Shown here in pieces: positions 40,463 through 48,787 of a stretch of 64,000 nt of DNA; within the stretch, counting starts at the first letter, position 1; each line of letters opens with the position of its first letter. The stretch spans positions 62,001 to 126,000 of the forward strand of contig JANQMX010000067.1 in the NCBI GenBank assembly GCA_028279885.1, given 5' to 3'. The DNA is from Rhodovibrionaceae bacterium. Its GTDB lineage: Bacteria > Pseudomonadota > Alphaproteobacteria > Kiloniellales > DSM-21159. A program made the position numbers and the translations under genes. The notes under the pieces were generated by a model, which searched no databases, was not told the DNA's origin, and worked only from the letters and a program-made list of their open reading frames with translations.

Positions 40463-42570
40463 GCGGTCTCGCCAGACTTGACCTGCGCACCTCTTATCAC
40501 AAGGGGCGCGATGACATAGCCAACGATTTCTATTTGCCGGCGATGCGCCTTGCTACCGAGTACGACCGCGCCGTTGGCTATTTTCGAAGCGCCGCGTTCA
40601 TCATTGCCTGGCCTGCGTTACGCGAATTCGTAGCCAACGGTGGGCGCATCCGAGTACTGTGCTCGCAAATTCTCTCGGCTGAAGATGTCGAGGCGCTCGA
40701 TGCGGGGTACAGAGCGCGAGTTGACGAGAAAGTTGTCGCCAGGCTGCGGGACGAGGTCGCCACACTTCTAGAGGACGAGGTGATGGCGGCGCCCGCACGA
40801 ATCCTCGCCTCCCTCGTAGCGACCAACGTGGTCCAGCTAAAGATTGCCATCCTCAGACCAACGCCTGGCGCGTCGGTAACTCGAATATTCCACGACAAGC
40901 TCGGTATCCTGCGAGACCGTGAAGGAGCGGTCATAGTCTTTAAAGGCTCTATGAACGAGACATGGTCTGGACTTGCAGCCGATGGAAATCTTGAGTCTGT
41001 CGATGTCGCCTGCTCATGGCTTGGTGGACGAGACCAGGAACGCACTGTCGAGGAGACCGCTTATTTTATGGACCTGTGGACTAATACGTACCCTGGGCTG
41101 GAAGTTCGCGCTTTTCCTGACGTCGCTCGTGAAGTGCTCGTGTCCGCCGCGGATATGAACTGGGAGAACACCATCGAGCGACTATTGCAGGAGCGCGCCG
41201 TAGCGACCTCACCACTGGTTGGTCAGCCGGCAGATCCCAAGGGCCGAACACTCAAACCCCATCAAGCCGCCGGGCTAGCATCTTGGCGAGCGAATGGCCG
41301 ACGAGGGATCCTCGCATTTGCAACTGGAGCAGGAAAGACTTTCACCACTTTAGACGCCATTCGCGAGTCTTTCACGAAGTTCGCTGAAACGCCGGTCATC
41401 GTTGTCCCTGATAAAACCCTATTTGGTCAATGGTATGAAGAGATCCAAACCGCTTTCGGTCCGCTGGAAGCTCGCATCCTGAGGGTAGGTGCTGGTTTCG
41501 ACGCTTGGCGCGATGCTCTCAGGGACTGGACCACGCCGGGTGAGCGGAGGCTCGTTCTCGCGACGATGCAGACGGCACGCTCTAATGCCTTCCTTACCCG
41601 CGTTACTCGTGGCAGCCACCTTTTTCTTGTAGCTGATGAAGTTCACCGTCTCGGTTCTCCCGCAAACCGTTTGCTGCTCGACGAAACCCTCTTTGGCCCC
41701 CGGCTCGGTCTCTCCGCTACTCCAGAACGCGCCGGAGATGTTGTCGGCACGACCGCTATTCTAAGCTTCTTTCGTGGCGTGCTTGAGCCTCGTTACACTC
41801 TTGCTGACGCGGTTCGTGACGGCGTGCTCACCCGCTACTTCTACCGGCCGCAGACAGTTTCGCTCTCGGAAAGAGAGGCTTCCGAGTGGCACGGACTATC
41901 GCGTCGCATTGCCCAGCTACGCGCACGGCTCGGCGACAACGCGCCCAGTGATCCCCGGCTCGACAGGCTTCAGTTTGCTCGAGCGCGGATTGTCAAGCAG
42001 GCCGAAGGCAAGCTTGAGCTCGCCGTCACTCTTGTGAACGCAGCATACGAACTCGGACAGCGATGGATAATATACTGCGACGACGAATCTCAACTTAATG
42101 CAGTAGTGGCAGCGCTCGCAGCAAATGGTCATACTGCAATGCCCTTCCATTCGGCGATGGAGGGTGATCGACTCGAGACATTGCGTTGGCTCGACGGGTT
42201 CGGCGGAATCGTCATTGCCATTAGGTGTCTTGATGAGGGCGTCGATATACCATCAGTGACCCATGCGCTAATTCTTGCTTCTTCCAAGAATCCACGGGAG
42301 TTCGTCCAGCGACGTGGTCGTGTGCTCCGACGCGCGAGGGACAAGTCTCTGGCATTCATTTATGACGCTATCGTCGTGCCACCGGAGCATGCTGATGAGG
42401 ACTCCGGTCCTGACCCGATCACAGCAGGTGAACTCGCGCGAGCCATCGAGTTTGCGCAAAGCGCCGATAACCCGGCGGCTAGCGCGGACCTCGTGGCTAT
42501 CGCTATCGACGCCGGTATTGATTGGGAAACACTGACTGGCGTGGGAGTGGAAGACCTTGACGAAGATTGA
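40459..42570 (+). CDS. PLD-like nuclease fused to DExH-box (SF2) helicase
   Basis: A 703-aa protein from GTG 40459 (GTGA overlap with the X1-like gene). Residues 1-210 form a phospholipase-D-like nuclease domain: GYFRSAAFIIAW, then FHDKLGIL (H145, K147) and FKGSMNETWSG (S164, N166, E167), the HxK...N/E half-motif seen in PLD-helicase proteins. Residues ~265-690 form an SF2 helicase: ATGAGKT (Walker A, 288-294), VADEVHRLG (DEVH, 393-396), GLSATPE (418-423), and QRRGRVLRRARD (motif VI) near residue 620. This fusion is found in phage-defence and restriction loci. It is probably the DNA-translocating and cutting subunit. It overlaps the next small gene by 14 bases. Confidence 0.85.
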   Translation: MSGLARLDLRTSYHKGRDDIANDFYLPAMRLATEYDRAVGYFRSAAFIIAWPALREFVANGGRIRVLCSQILSAEDVEALDAGYRARVDEKVVARLRDEVATLLEDEVMAAPARILASLVATNVVQLKIAILRPTPGASVTRIFHDKLGILRDREGAVIVFKGSMNETWSGLAADGNLESVDVACSWLGGRDQERTVEETAYFMDLWTNTYPGLEVRAFPDVAREVLVSAADMNWENTIERLLQERAVATSPLVGQPADPKGRTLKPHQAAGLASWRANGRRGILAFATGAGKTFTTLDAIRESFTKFAETPVIVVPDKTLFGQWYEEIQTAFGPLEARILRVGAGFDAWRDALRDWTTPGERRLVLATMQTARSNAFLTRVTRGSHLFLVADEVHRLGSPANRLLLDETLFGPRLGLSATPERAGDVVGTTAILSFFRGVLEPRYTLADAVRDGVLTRYFYRPQTVSLSEREASEWHGLSRRIAQLRARLGDNAPSDPRLDRLQFARARIVKQAEGKLELAVTLVNAAYELGQRWIIYCDDESQLNAVVAALAANGHTAMPFHSAMEGDRLETLRWLDGFGGIVIAIRCLDEGVDIPSVTHALILASSKNPREFVQRRGRVLRRARDKSLAFIYDAIVVPPEHADEDSGPDPITAGELARAIEFAQSADNPAASADLVAIAIDAGIDWETLTGVGVEDLDED

Positions 42571-42808
42571 GCGCAAGCATCTGATGCTCGCCGTTCTCGC
42601 GAGCCGTGACGAGATTGACCCAGACTTGGAGACTGGCCTACTGGAAGCAATTGTGAATGCGGAGGCTGATGCCTTTGGCGATAGTGATACTGCAATGCGC
42701 GCTATCGATTCAGCAGTGACCGACGCTATAGAGCGGCGCGGGTACCTCCAAGAAGCCAAGCCGACAACTGACGCCGCGAACGTAAATGGCACCGAGGGCG
42801 AGGCCTAA
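42557..42808 (+). CDS. Small acidic helical protein of the methylase-helicase operon
   Basis: An 83-aa frame starting with TTG 42557 inside the end of the helicase gene; an internal ATG at 42581 is also possible. It is acidic (for example SRDEIDPDLETGLLEAIVNAEADAFG split by helices) with no recognised motif. Its stop is joined to the ATPase start as TAATG, so it is translationally coupled on both sides, which strongly argues for a genuine gene. It may be a linker or adaptor between helicase and ATPase. The family is unknown to me. Confidence 0.65.
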   Translation: MTKIERKHLMLAVLASRDEIDPDLETGLLEAIVNAEADAFGDSDTAMRAIDSAVTDAIERRGYLQEAKPTTDAANVNGTEGEA

Positions 42809-44751
42809 TGCTCACCCTCCGTCGCCTCGAAGTTGAGGGCTTTGGGCCTTACGCCGACCAAGCTGTTCTAGAGTTTCCCGACGAGCCCGGCGTGACCGTC
42901 ATCTATGGCGACAATATGCGCGGTAAGACCAGCCTTATGAACGCGATCCGCTACGCTTTCTTTGGCGAAGTACACGGGCGCGGCGATCGCACGCGCAGAA
43001 TTCTGACTGCGTGCAATCGGGACCTTGCCGCTGCAGGCATCTACCGGTTTACCGTCGGGCTGTCACTTCGCTACGAAGGCGACAACTTTGACCTCATCCG
43101 GGTGGTTACTCCAAAGGTAGGCGCGCCGGAGAACGACGAAGACTTCACCACTACGGTCGCTCTACGTCGCGGCGGCATAGTGCTGGGGCCTACCGAAAGG
43201 ACGGCTTTGCTCCACGCGATGTTGCCGAAGGATGTCGCCCGGTTCTTTCTGTTCGATGGTGAACTGCTTGATCAGTACGCAGAACTGCTCATCAGTGAGA
43301 GTGATTCTGGGCGGCTCATCAGCGAGGCTATCGAGCATATCCTTGGGGTGCCGGTTATCCGAGACGCCCGAGACCACCTGACAATGCTTGCCTTGAAAGC
43401 CAGTCGAGCGTCAGCGAAAGAGGCATCCAAGCACCAGAAAACCGAAGCGATTGGGAATGCTCTCCAGGAGGCCAACGACATCAGGGAAGCCCACAAGCAG
43501 GAACTCGAACGCAAGAATGTGGAGCTTGCGGACCTGCTAGCCGAACGTGACGAGATCGAGACCGAGCTGCGCCGACAAGAGATCTATGCAGTTGCCATTG
43601 AGCGCCTCGACACGGCTCGCAAGGATCGCAAACGAGCGAGAAAGATACAAGAAGCCAAGGCGAGCGAGCTTAAGGTGGCAATGAGGGAGGCTTGGCGCAC
43701 GTTGCTCGCTAGGCCTGTCGCTGCCGCAAAAGCTGAAGCTCAGGGGATCGCAAAAGACGCCGTTGCGCGACTTGTCACGTCGCTGCGAGTCGACGCCATA
43801 GAGAGTAACCACTGCCGTATCTGCGATCAGAGTGTTCCCAAGGAAGTCGGTGTGCGCTTAGCAGCATCTCTTCCCGAGAACGCGACACCTACGAGGAGCG
43901 TAGACTATACCGGCATGACTGCGCTTGCGTGGACGTCCGAGCTTGATGGCTTCAAACAGAAGGACGTGCGCGCCGAAGTGCGACTAGTCTCAGAAGCACT
44001 CCGACAGGCCCGTATCGATGAGGCTGAGGCTGAGGGCCGAATTGCAGATGCGAACAAGACGCTAGAAGGTCACGACCCTGATGAACTACGCCGTCGCAAA
44101 ACGACACTTACCGAAATAGGTGGGAAGATACATGCCGCGCATGATGCCATAAAGGACGAGCAGAAGCTCATCGGAGATCAGGACGCCGCAATAGCCCGGT
44201 TGACCAGACAACTCGAGAACGCCGGAACCCCCGAACTCGCTGCGTTCCAGCTGCGCGAAAGGGTTTTGGCGCGTGCGCGGGCCGTCTTCGAGAATGCTGT
44301 CGAGCGCTACAAAGCGGAACTCCGCGCGCGCGTGGAGGACAGTGCGACGAAGCTGTTCCTTCAGATGACGACGGAAAAGCACGAATATGCTTCCCTTTCC
44401 ATCAACGACCACTATGGACTGACGATCATCCACAAGGACGGTCGAGCCGAAGACAGTCGTTCCGCTGGCGCCGAGCAGGTCGTTGCACTCTCGCTCATGG
44501 GTGCCCTTCAGGCGAACGCGCCGCTGCGTGGTCCCATCGTAATGGACACTCCTTTCGGTCGGCTCGATCCGCACCATACAGCGAATGTGGTCAAGACCCT
44601 GCCGTCGATGGCTGAGCAAGTAGTCTTGCTGGTTCAAGAAGGTGAGATTGAGCGCGCTACCGTCCGTGAACTCCTCGGAAGCCATCTTCTCAAGGAGTAC
44701 CAACTCGATAAGCAGACGGCTCGCCGAACTCTAATTTCGGAGGCCCGCTGA
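42808..44751 (+). CDS. DndD/Rad50-like SMC-type ATPase with zinc hook
   Basis: A 647-aa SMC-family ATPase. The N-terminal ABC half has YGDNMRGKTSLMNAIRYAFF (Walker A GDNMRGKT at 34-41) and FFLFDGELLDQY (147-157), the latter characteristic of the DndD family. A coiled-coil arm spans ~190-330, a zinc-hook CxxC (HCRICDQSVP, C336 and C339) caps it, and the return coil runs ~385-515. The C-terminal half has the ABC signature SRSAGAEQVVALSLMGAL (551-568) and Walker B IVMDTPFGRLD (577-587). DndD/Rad50-like ATPases act with nucleases on DNA in defence systems. There is no dndB, dndC or dndE gene nearby. It overlaps the upstream and downstream genes by one base each (TAATG and TGATG). Confidence 0.85.
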   Translation: MLTLRRLEVEGFGPYADQAVLEFPDEPGVTVIYGDNMRGKTSLMNAIRYAFFGEVHGRGDRTRRILTACNRDLAAAGIYRFTVGLSLRYEGDNFDLIRVVTPKVGAPENDEDFTTTVALRRGGIVLGPTERTALLHAMLPKDVARFFLFDGELLDQYAELLISESDSGRLISEAIEHILGVPVIRDARDHLTMLALKASRASAKEASKHQKTEAIGNALQEANDIREAHKQELERKNVELADLLAERDEIETELRRQEIYAVAIERLDTARKDRKRARKIQEAKASELKVAMREAWRTLLARPVAAAKAEAQGIAKDAVARLVTSLRVDAIESNHCRICDQSVPKEVGVRLAASLPENATPTRSVDYTGMTALAWTSELDGFKQKDVRAEVRLVSEALRQARIDEAEAEGRIADANKTLEGHDPDELRRRKTTLTEIGGKIHAAHDAIKDEQKLIGDQDAAIARLTRQLENAGTPELAAFQLRERVLARARAVFENAVERYKAELRARVEDSATKLFLQMTTEKHEYASLSINDHYGLTIIHKDGRAEDSRSAGAEQVVALSLMGALQANAPLRGPIVMDTPFGRLDPHHTANVVKTLPSMAEQVVLLVQEGEIERATVRELLGSHLLKEYQLDKQTARRTLISEAR

Positions 44752-45110
44752 TGGCTGAGGAAGATCGCAAACAGATCGGGCTCACGGAAGAAGGCAAAAA
44801 AGCGGTTGCTCTGCTGACAGGGGATCTTGGCTGGTTCGATGAGGCGCAGGCGGCGGGGCGGTTTGCACTCGCTTATGCCATCAGAGCGGGCGTTGAGCCT
44901 GGTCAGATATCTGCAGCGGTTGAGACACGTTGGTCGCCCGATCTGTTTGACCCCTCCGGCGAGATTAGGGCACTGCTTCGGGCGATGTACCCCGACAGCA
45001 CCATGCAGATAAGACTGATGGAGTACTTCATCGATGAAGGCCTGCAACGCATCGCAGCCAAGGTCGATGAAGGGGACGTCGCGCCAACAACGTTCCTGGC
45101 TCCCCCCTGA
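44751..45110 (+). CDS. Small protein at the end of the methylase-ATPase operon
   Basis: A 119-aa soluble, mildly acidic protein predicted mostly helical (GLTEEGKKAVALLTGDLGWF and later IRLMEYFIDEGLQRIAAKVD). There is no signal, Cys motif or known domain. ATG 44751 overlaps the ATPase stop (TGATG), so it belongs to the operon. Its size and place remind of DndE, but I see no clear DndE sequence pattern; that comparison is positional only. It is followed by 45 bases and then the convergent ELM1 gene, so it ends the island. Confidence 0.68.
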   Translation: MAEEDRKQIGLTEEGKKAVALLTGDLGWFDEAQAAGRFALAYAIRAGVEPGQISAAVETRWSPDLFDPSGEIRALLRAMYPDSTMQIRLMEYFIDEGLQRIAAKVDEGDVAPTTFLAPP

Positions 45111-45155
45111 TGGTTGGGTGTTAACAGAGAGCCGAATCGCCACCCACGACCCACC

Positions 45156-46490
45156 TTACTCGGCGGCCTGGGCCTGCACGGTCGTCTTGCGGGTGGGCGT
45201 GAAGGGCACCACGCGGGAGGAGGTGGGCGCGAGGAGAGCCTCGACCCGCTCCACCGCGCGGGGCATTTGGTCGGCCGCTGGGGTACGGCCCTCGGGCTTG
45301 TCTTCGCCGAGCCAGGCGACGGCGCCCGACTTGAGGAAGCGGCGGTGCACCAGGGTGATGTCGCGGGTGACCCGCTTGGGGCCGTACTTCAAGAGCGCGC
45401 GGTAGGCCTTGCCGATCAGGCGGCGCATCGAGATCGACGAGCGGTTGCGCGTCATCTTGTCGGCCTTGCGGAAGGGCTTCAGCGCCCGGCGCATGGAGTT
45501 CTCGCCGGTGCCCACGTCGAAGAGGTAGACCGGCTTGCCGGTGGCGCAGGCCTCGGTGATCATCGAGACGCTGTCGCCGGTCACCACCATGCTGTCGGCC
45601 AGGCCGAGGAAGCCGAAGTAGGGGTTGGCCGCCGCGTCCTCTTTCCACTCGTAGAGCACGTAAGGGCTCTGCAGGCGGCTGCGCAGCCCTTCCACCGCAT
45701 CGGCGCGGGTGCGCCGGCTGGTGGTGATCAGCAGAGTCGCGCCTTCCGCCTCGGCCAAGCTGTTGAGCTCGTCGGCCAGGCGCTCGCCGGCGCTGCGGTC
45801 GAGGATGTAGGAGCCGCTGTCGCCGCCGATCAAGACGGCGATGAAGGGCCGCGCGTGGTCGGCGATCTTGTCTTTCCAGATCTCGGACTCGCGCGCCAGG
45901 CGCTCCGCCGTCACCCGGTGTAGCGGGGCCTCGATCTCCAGCACGTTATCCCGCTCGGGCAGGCGGTACTGCGGCGGGGAGACGATGAGGTCGGAGACGG
46001 TGAGCTGCCCCCAGGGGCGGCCGAGGTGGACGATCTTGGTCTTGCCGCCCGACTGTTCCTGGATCCAGCGGGCCGCGGCCTCGTTGCGCCGGCCGGCGGT
46101 GATCACGAGATCGGGCCAGGGCTGCTTCAGCTCAGAGGCGCTCTCGGCTTTCCAGCCCAAGAGGTGGCCGCCGAGGTGCGGCCAGTTGATCAGCGCCTCG
46201 AAGCGCCGGTACTTCGGCTTGATGCGGCGCACCGGATAGGGCAGGGCCTCGGCCAGGGCCAGCACCTGGGTGTTGTCGCCGGCGCGGAAGGCTTCCAGCG
46301 CCCAGACACGGGGGGTCCCATGCGGCAAGTCGGTCGGAGTCTCCGCTGGCCCCGTGTCCGCCGGCGTCGCACGCGGTGCCTCGCGCGGCTGCTCCTGCAC
46401 AGGAACCTCGCGGACGGGCGCGGGCATCGTGTCCGACGGGTCCGGCACCGGCTCGAAGATTCGTACGGCGTTGTTCACCGGCGGGCTCAT
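45156..46490 (-). CDS. ELM1/GtrOC1 family protein (putative glycosyltransferase-like)
   Basis: A 444-aa protein of the mitochondrial-fission ELM1 family, which bacteria share and which has a glycosyltransferase-like fold. After a Pro-rich, low-complexity leader (~60 residues), landmarks are VWALEAFRAGDNTQVLALAE, WPDLVITAGRRNEAAARWIQ, VHLGRPWG, FIAVLIGGDSGSYI and MVVTGDSVSMITEACATGKP. ATG 46490 is chosen; it overlaps the TauD stop by four bases (ATGA), while the longer frame is antisense shadow. It is the second gene of a TauD-ELM1 unit. The role in bacteria is unknown; nucleoside-sugar processing is an inference from the fold. Confidence 0.85.
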   Translation of the reverse strand: MSPPVNNAVRIFEPVPDPSDTMPAPVREVPVQEQPREAPRATPADTGPAETPTDLPHGTPRVWALEAFRAGDNTQVLALAEALPYPVRRIKPKYRRFEALINWPHLGGHLLGWKAESASELKQPWPDLVITAGRRNEAAARWIQEQSGGKTKIVHLGRPWGQLTVSDLIVSPPQYRLPERDNVLEIEAPLHRVTAERLARESEIWKDKIADHARPFIAVLIGGDSGSYILDRSAGERLADELNSLAEAEGATLLITTSRRTRADAVEGLRSRLQSPYVLYEWKEDAAANPYFGFLGLADSMVVTGDSVSMITEACATGKPVYLFDVGTGENSMRRALKPFRKADKMTRNRSSISMRRLIGKAYRALLKYGPKRVTRDITLVHRRFLKSGAVAWLGEDKPEGRTPAADQMPRAVERVEALLAPTSSRVVPFTPTRKTTVQAQAAE

Positions 46491-47434
46491 GAGACCAGCC
46501 GGCCGTCGGTTTCGAGCAGCGAGCGCGCGTAGTCGTCCGGCAGGGCGGCAACCGTGGTGCGGTGCATGCGCCGGGTATAGCGGCTCTCGTCGAAGGCCGT
46601 GCCTTTGTGGAGCAGGCCGACGTTTTGCCAGAAGAGCACGTCGCCCTCCCGCCACTTGTGGCGATAGACGAAGTCGTCGCGCACCTGGAACTCGAAGAGC
46701 TGGTCGAGCAGGGCGCGGCTCTCCGCCTCGCCGAGCTCGACGATGCGGGTGGCATAGGCCGGGTTGACGTAGAGCGCCTTGCGGCCGGTGCGCGGATGCT
46801 TGCGGACCAGCGGGTGCACCACGTCGGGGTAGGCGGCGCGGCGCTCGTCTGTCAGCGGCGGCTGCGAGGGGTCGCGCTCGCGCAGCAGCTCGTAGTACTG
46901 GGCGAAGCTGTGCAGCGCGTGCAGGCCCTCGATGCGCTGCTTGGTCTCTTCCGGCAGCGCGTCGTAGGCCATGAACATGTTGGCGAAGAGGGTGTCGGCG
47001 CCTTCCGCCGGGCACTGGTGGCCGTAGAGCACCGAACCCATGGCCGGGTACTGGATGAAGGACTGGTCGGAGTGCCACAGCCGGCCGACGCTCTTGTCGG
47101 CGACCCGGCGGCCGCCTTCCTCGGCGTTGCCGATGATGTAGATCTCCGGCTTGCCCTCCATCTGGTAGTGCTTCTGCGCCACCTCTTGCAGCGGGCCGAA
47201 CTTGCGGCTGAAGGCGATCAGATCGTCAGGCGAGAGGCTCTGGCCGCGGAACAGCAGCAGCGCCTGCCGGTCCAGCGCATTGCGCAGCCAGTCGAAGGCG
47301 CCCTCGGGCATCTCGGCCGAGAGGTCGATGTCCTGCACCTCGGCGCCGACGCAGCCTTTCAGGCAGCGCATCGACAGGGTGGAGATGTTGGCTTTGTTGC
47401 TCGGTTCTTGGGTGCCGAGAAGATTGGGGCTCAT
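46487..47434 (-). CDS. TauD/TfdA family dioxygenase
   Basis: A 315-aa non-haem Fe(II)/2-oxoglutarate-dependent dioxygenase. The metal-binding HxD is in RLWHSDQSFIQYPAMG (near residue 120) and the distal His with its Arg in YTRRMHRTTVAAL (near residue 290); LLLFRGQSLSPDDLIAFSRKF at the N-terminus is the substrate-side lid. ATG 47434 starts the minus-strand pair with ELM1. Family substrates include taurine, alkyl sulfates and phenoxyacetates; the substrate here is unknown. It is divergent from the molybdenum hydroxylase cluster, with 465 bases between the starts. Confidence 0.9.
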   Translation of the reverse strand: MSPNLLGTQEPSNKANISTLSMRCLKGCVGAEVQDIDLSAEMPEGAFDWLRNALDRQALLLFRGQSLSPDDLIAFSRKFGPLQEVAQKHYQMEGKPEIYIIGNAEEGGRRVADKSVGRLWHSDQSFIQYPAMGSVLYGHQCPAEGADTLFANMFMAYDALPEETKQRIEGLHALHSFAQYYELLRERDPSQPPLTDERRAAYPDVVHPLVRKHPRTGRKALYVNPAYATRIVELGEAESRALLDQLFEFQVRDDFVYRHKWREGDVLFWQNVGLLHKGTAFDESRYTRRMHRTTVAALPDDYARSLLETDGRLVS

Positions 47435-47899
47435 CGTTGGATTGGCTTTGTTATGTTTCTAAGGAATTCAAAAGTTTGGGGTCGCGTTGTTGGAGGGAAC
47501 ATTGCAATCCGACCCGTTGCTGCGCAATGGATGACTGGACAACACTGGTGTATCCACAGCCGCTCGGCTGCTGCATTGCAACACTTCTGAAACGCGAAAT
47601 TAAGCAACTATTTCAATAAATTAGGCGGTCTCAGCAGGCGCTGCGGTGTAATCGGGTGAAATATTAATTGAAGCTCTTATGCTTCGCGCGCGCCGGCTGC
47701 CAGATTGATCGGCCACGAGGCGATGACTACCGTCCAGGCAGCTTAAGAGAACATGAACGCGTTCTTGGGGGCGTCAACTCGCAGAGGGCTGCGGCGGCAT
47801 CACGCCCGCTGGCAGACCCGGCCCAGAACCGGCAACGACGGCCGGCATCGCAGCCGACGACGCTTCTCAAGCCAAGAGGTAAGGACAGCACGAGGGGCC
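47435..47899. other. Divergent promoter region between TauD and the hydroxylase cluster
   Basis: 465 bases with AT-rich tracts (for example GAAATTAAGCAACTATTTCAATAAATT near 47600) and two Cys/Leu-poor open frames I reject. No operator palindrome or riboswitch stands out. This must hold the promoter of the long + strand catabolic run that starts at 47900. Confidence 0.4.
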
Positions 47900-48787
47900 A
47901 TGCGGCGGACCCACCGTCCCGCGACTTTGGACGAAGCTTTGGACATGCTTGCGGCAGGCGACGCCATGCCTTTGGCCGGCGGCACGGATATCTATCCGGC
48001 CGTGGCGCAGGCCGATGCCTGGGCGGAGCCTGCGCCTGCGCGCTTGGGTGGGGGCGACCTGGTCGACCTCGGCGGGCTCGCGGCGCTGCGCGGCATCGCC
48101 GAGCGCGAGGCGGCCTATGAGCTGGGCGCGGGTGTCACCTGGTCCGAGCTGATCGCGGCCGAGCTGCCATCTTGCTTCGAGGGGGTGAAGCTAGCCGCGC
48201 GGGAGGTCGGCGGCCGCCAGATCCAGAACCAGGGCACCCTGGCCGGCAACCTCTGCAACGCCTCGCCGGCGGCCGATGGCGTGCCGGCACTGCTGGCGCT
48301 CGACGCGCAGGTCCGGCTGCAGTCGCACGGCGGCACCCGCGAGCTGCCGCTGGCCGATTTCATCACCGGCGTGCGCGAAACCGCGCTGCGGCCCGACGAG
48401 ATCATGACCGCCATCCTGGTGCCCAAGCTGCCGGAGGCGGCCCGCGCCAACTTCCTCAAGCTTGGCGCCCGACGCTACCTGGTCATCTCCATCGCCATGG
48501 TCTCGGCCGTTGTGGTGCCGACGTCGGACGGGCGTGTGGAAGATCTGCGGGTGGCCGTCGGTGCCTGCTCGGCGGTGGCGCAACGCCTGCCGGCGCTGGA
48601 GGCGCGCGCCGTGGGTCAACCTGTCCACTCACTGGCGACGTTGCCGACAGCCGAAGACTTTGCAGACCTGACTCCCATCTCCGATGCGCGAGCCGACGCC
48701 GACTATCGCCGCGAGGCTGCGCTGGTGCTGACCCGCCGCGTGCTGGCGGGCTTCGCCGACTCGAGCGTGAGCGAGGTGGCTGCATGA
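47900..48787 (+). CDS. FAD-binding subunit of a xanthine-dehydrogenase-family hydroxylase
   Basis: A 295-aa CoxM/NdhF-type FAD subunit carrying electrons from the [2Fe-2S] centres to FAD. Landmarks: LAGGTDIYPAVAQ (first FAD motif; family AGGTDL), GGRQIQNQGTLAGNLCNASPAADGVPALLAL with TLAGNLCNASPAAD (second motif), and ETALRPDEIMTAILVPKLP. ATG 47900 is chosen. The longer upstream frame to 47753 has no family features. It is first in the + strand run and overlaps the fused [2Fe-2S]/molybdopterin gene by four bases (ATGA). Substrate choice is set by the large subunit. Confidence 0.92.
   Translation: MRRTHRPATLDEALDMLAAGDAMPLAGGTDIYPAVAQADAWAEPAPARLGGGDLVDLGGLAALRGIAEREAAYELGAGVTWSELIAAELPSCFEGVKLAAREVGGRQIQNQGTLAGNLCNASPAADGVPALLALDAQVRLQSHGGTRELPLADFITGVRETALRPDEIMTAILVPKLPEAARANFLKLGARRYLVISIAMVSAVVVPTSDGRVEDLRVAVGACSAVAQRLPALEARAVGQPVHSLATLPTAEDFADLTPISDARADADYRREAALVLTRRVLAGFADSSVSEVAA

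Noticed and set aside
39207-45110. Classical Dnd phosphorothioation or DISARM system
   Set aside because: DndB, DndC and DndE are missing and the methylase is a D12 adenine type; the DISARM helicase-DUF1998 and DrmB proteins are missing too, and the PLD domain is fused to the helicase rather than separate.
38661-45155. Integrative element with tRNA attachment site
   Set aside because: No integrase, transposase, tRNA or flanking direct repeat is visible at either border of the low-GC island.
48172-48783. Upstream extension of the fused hydroxylase frame
   Set aside because: It lies in another frame over the FAD subunit gene, is Arg/Gly-rich shadow sequence, and ATG 48784 gives an ATGA overlap and the normal [2Fe-2S] N-terminus.
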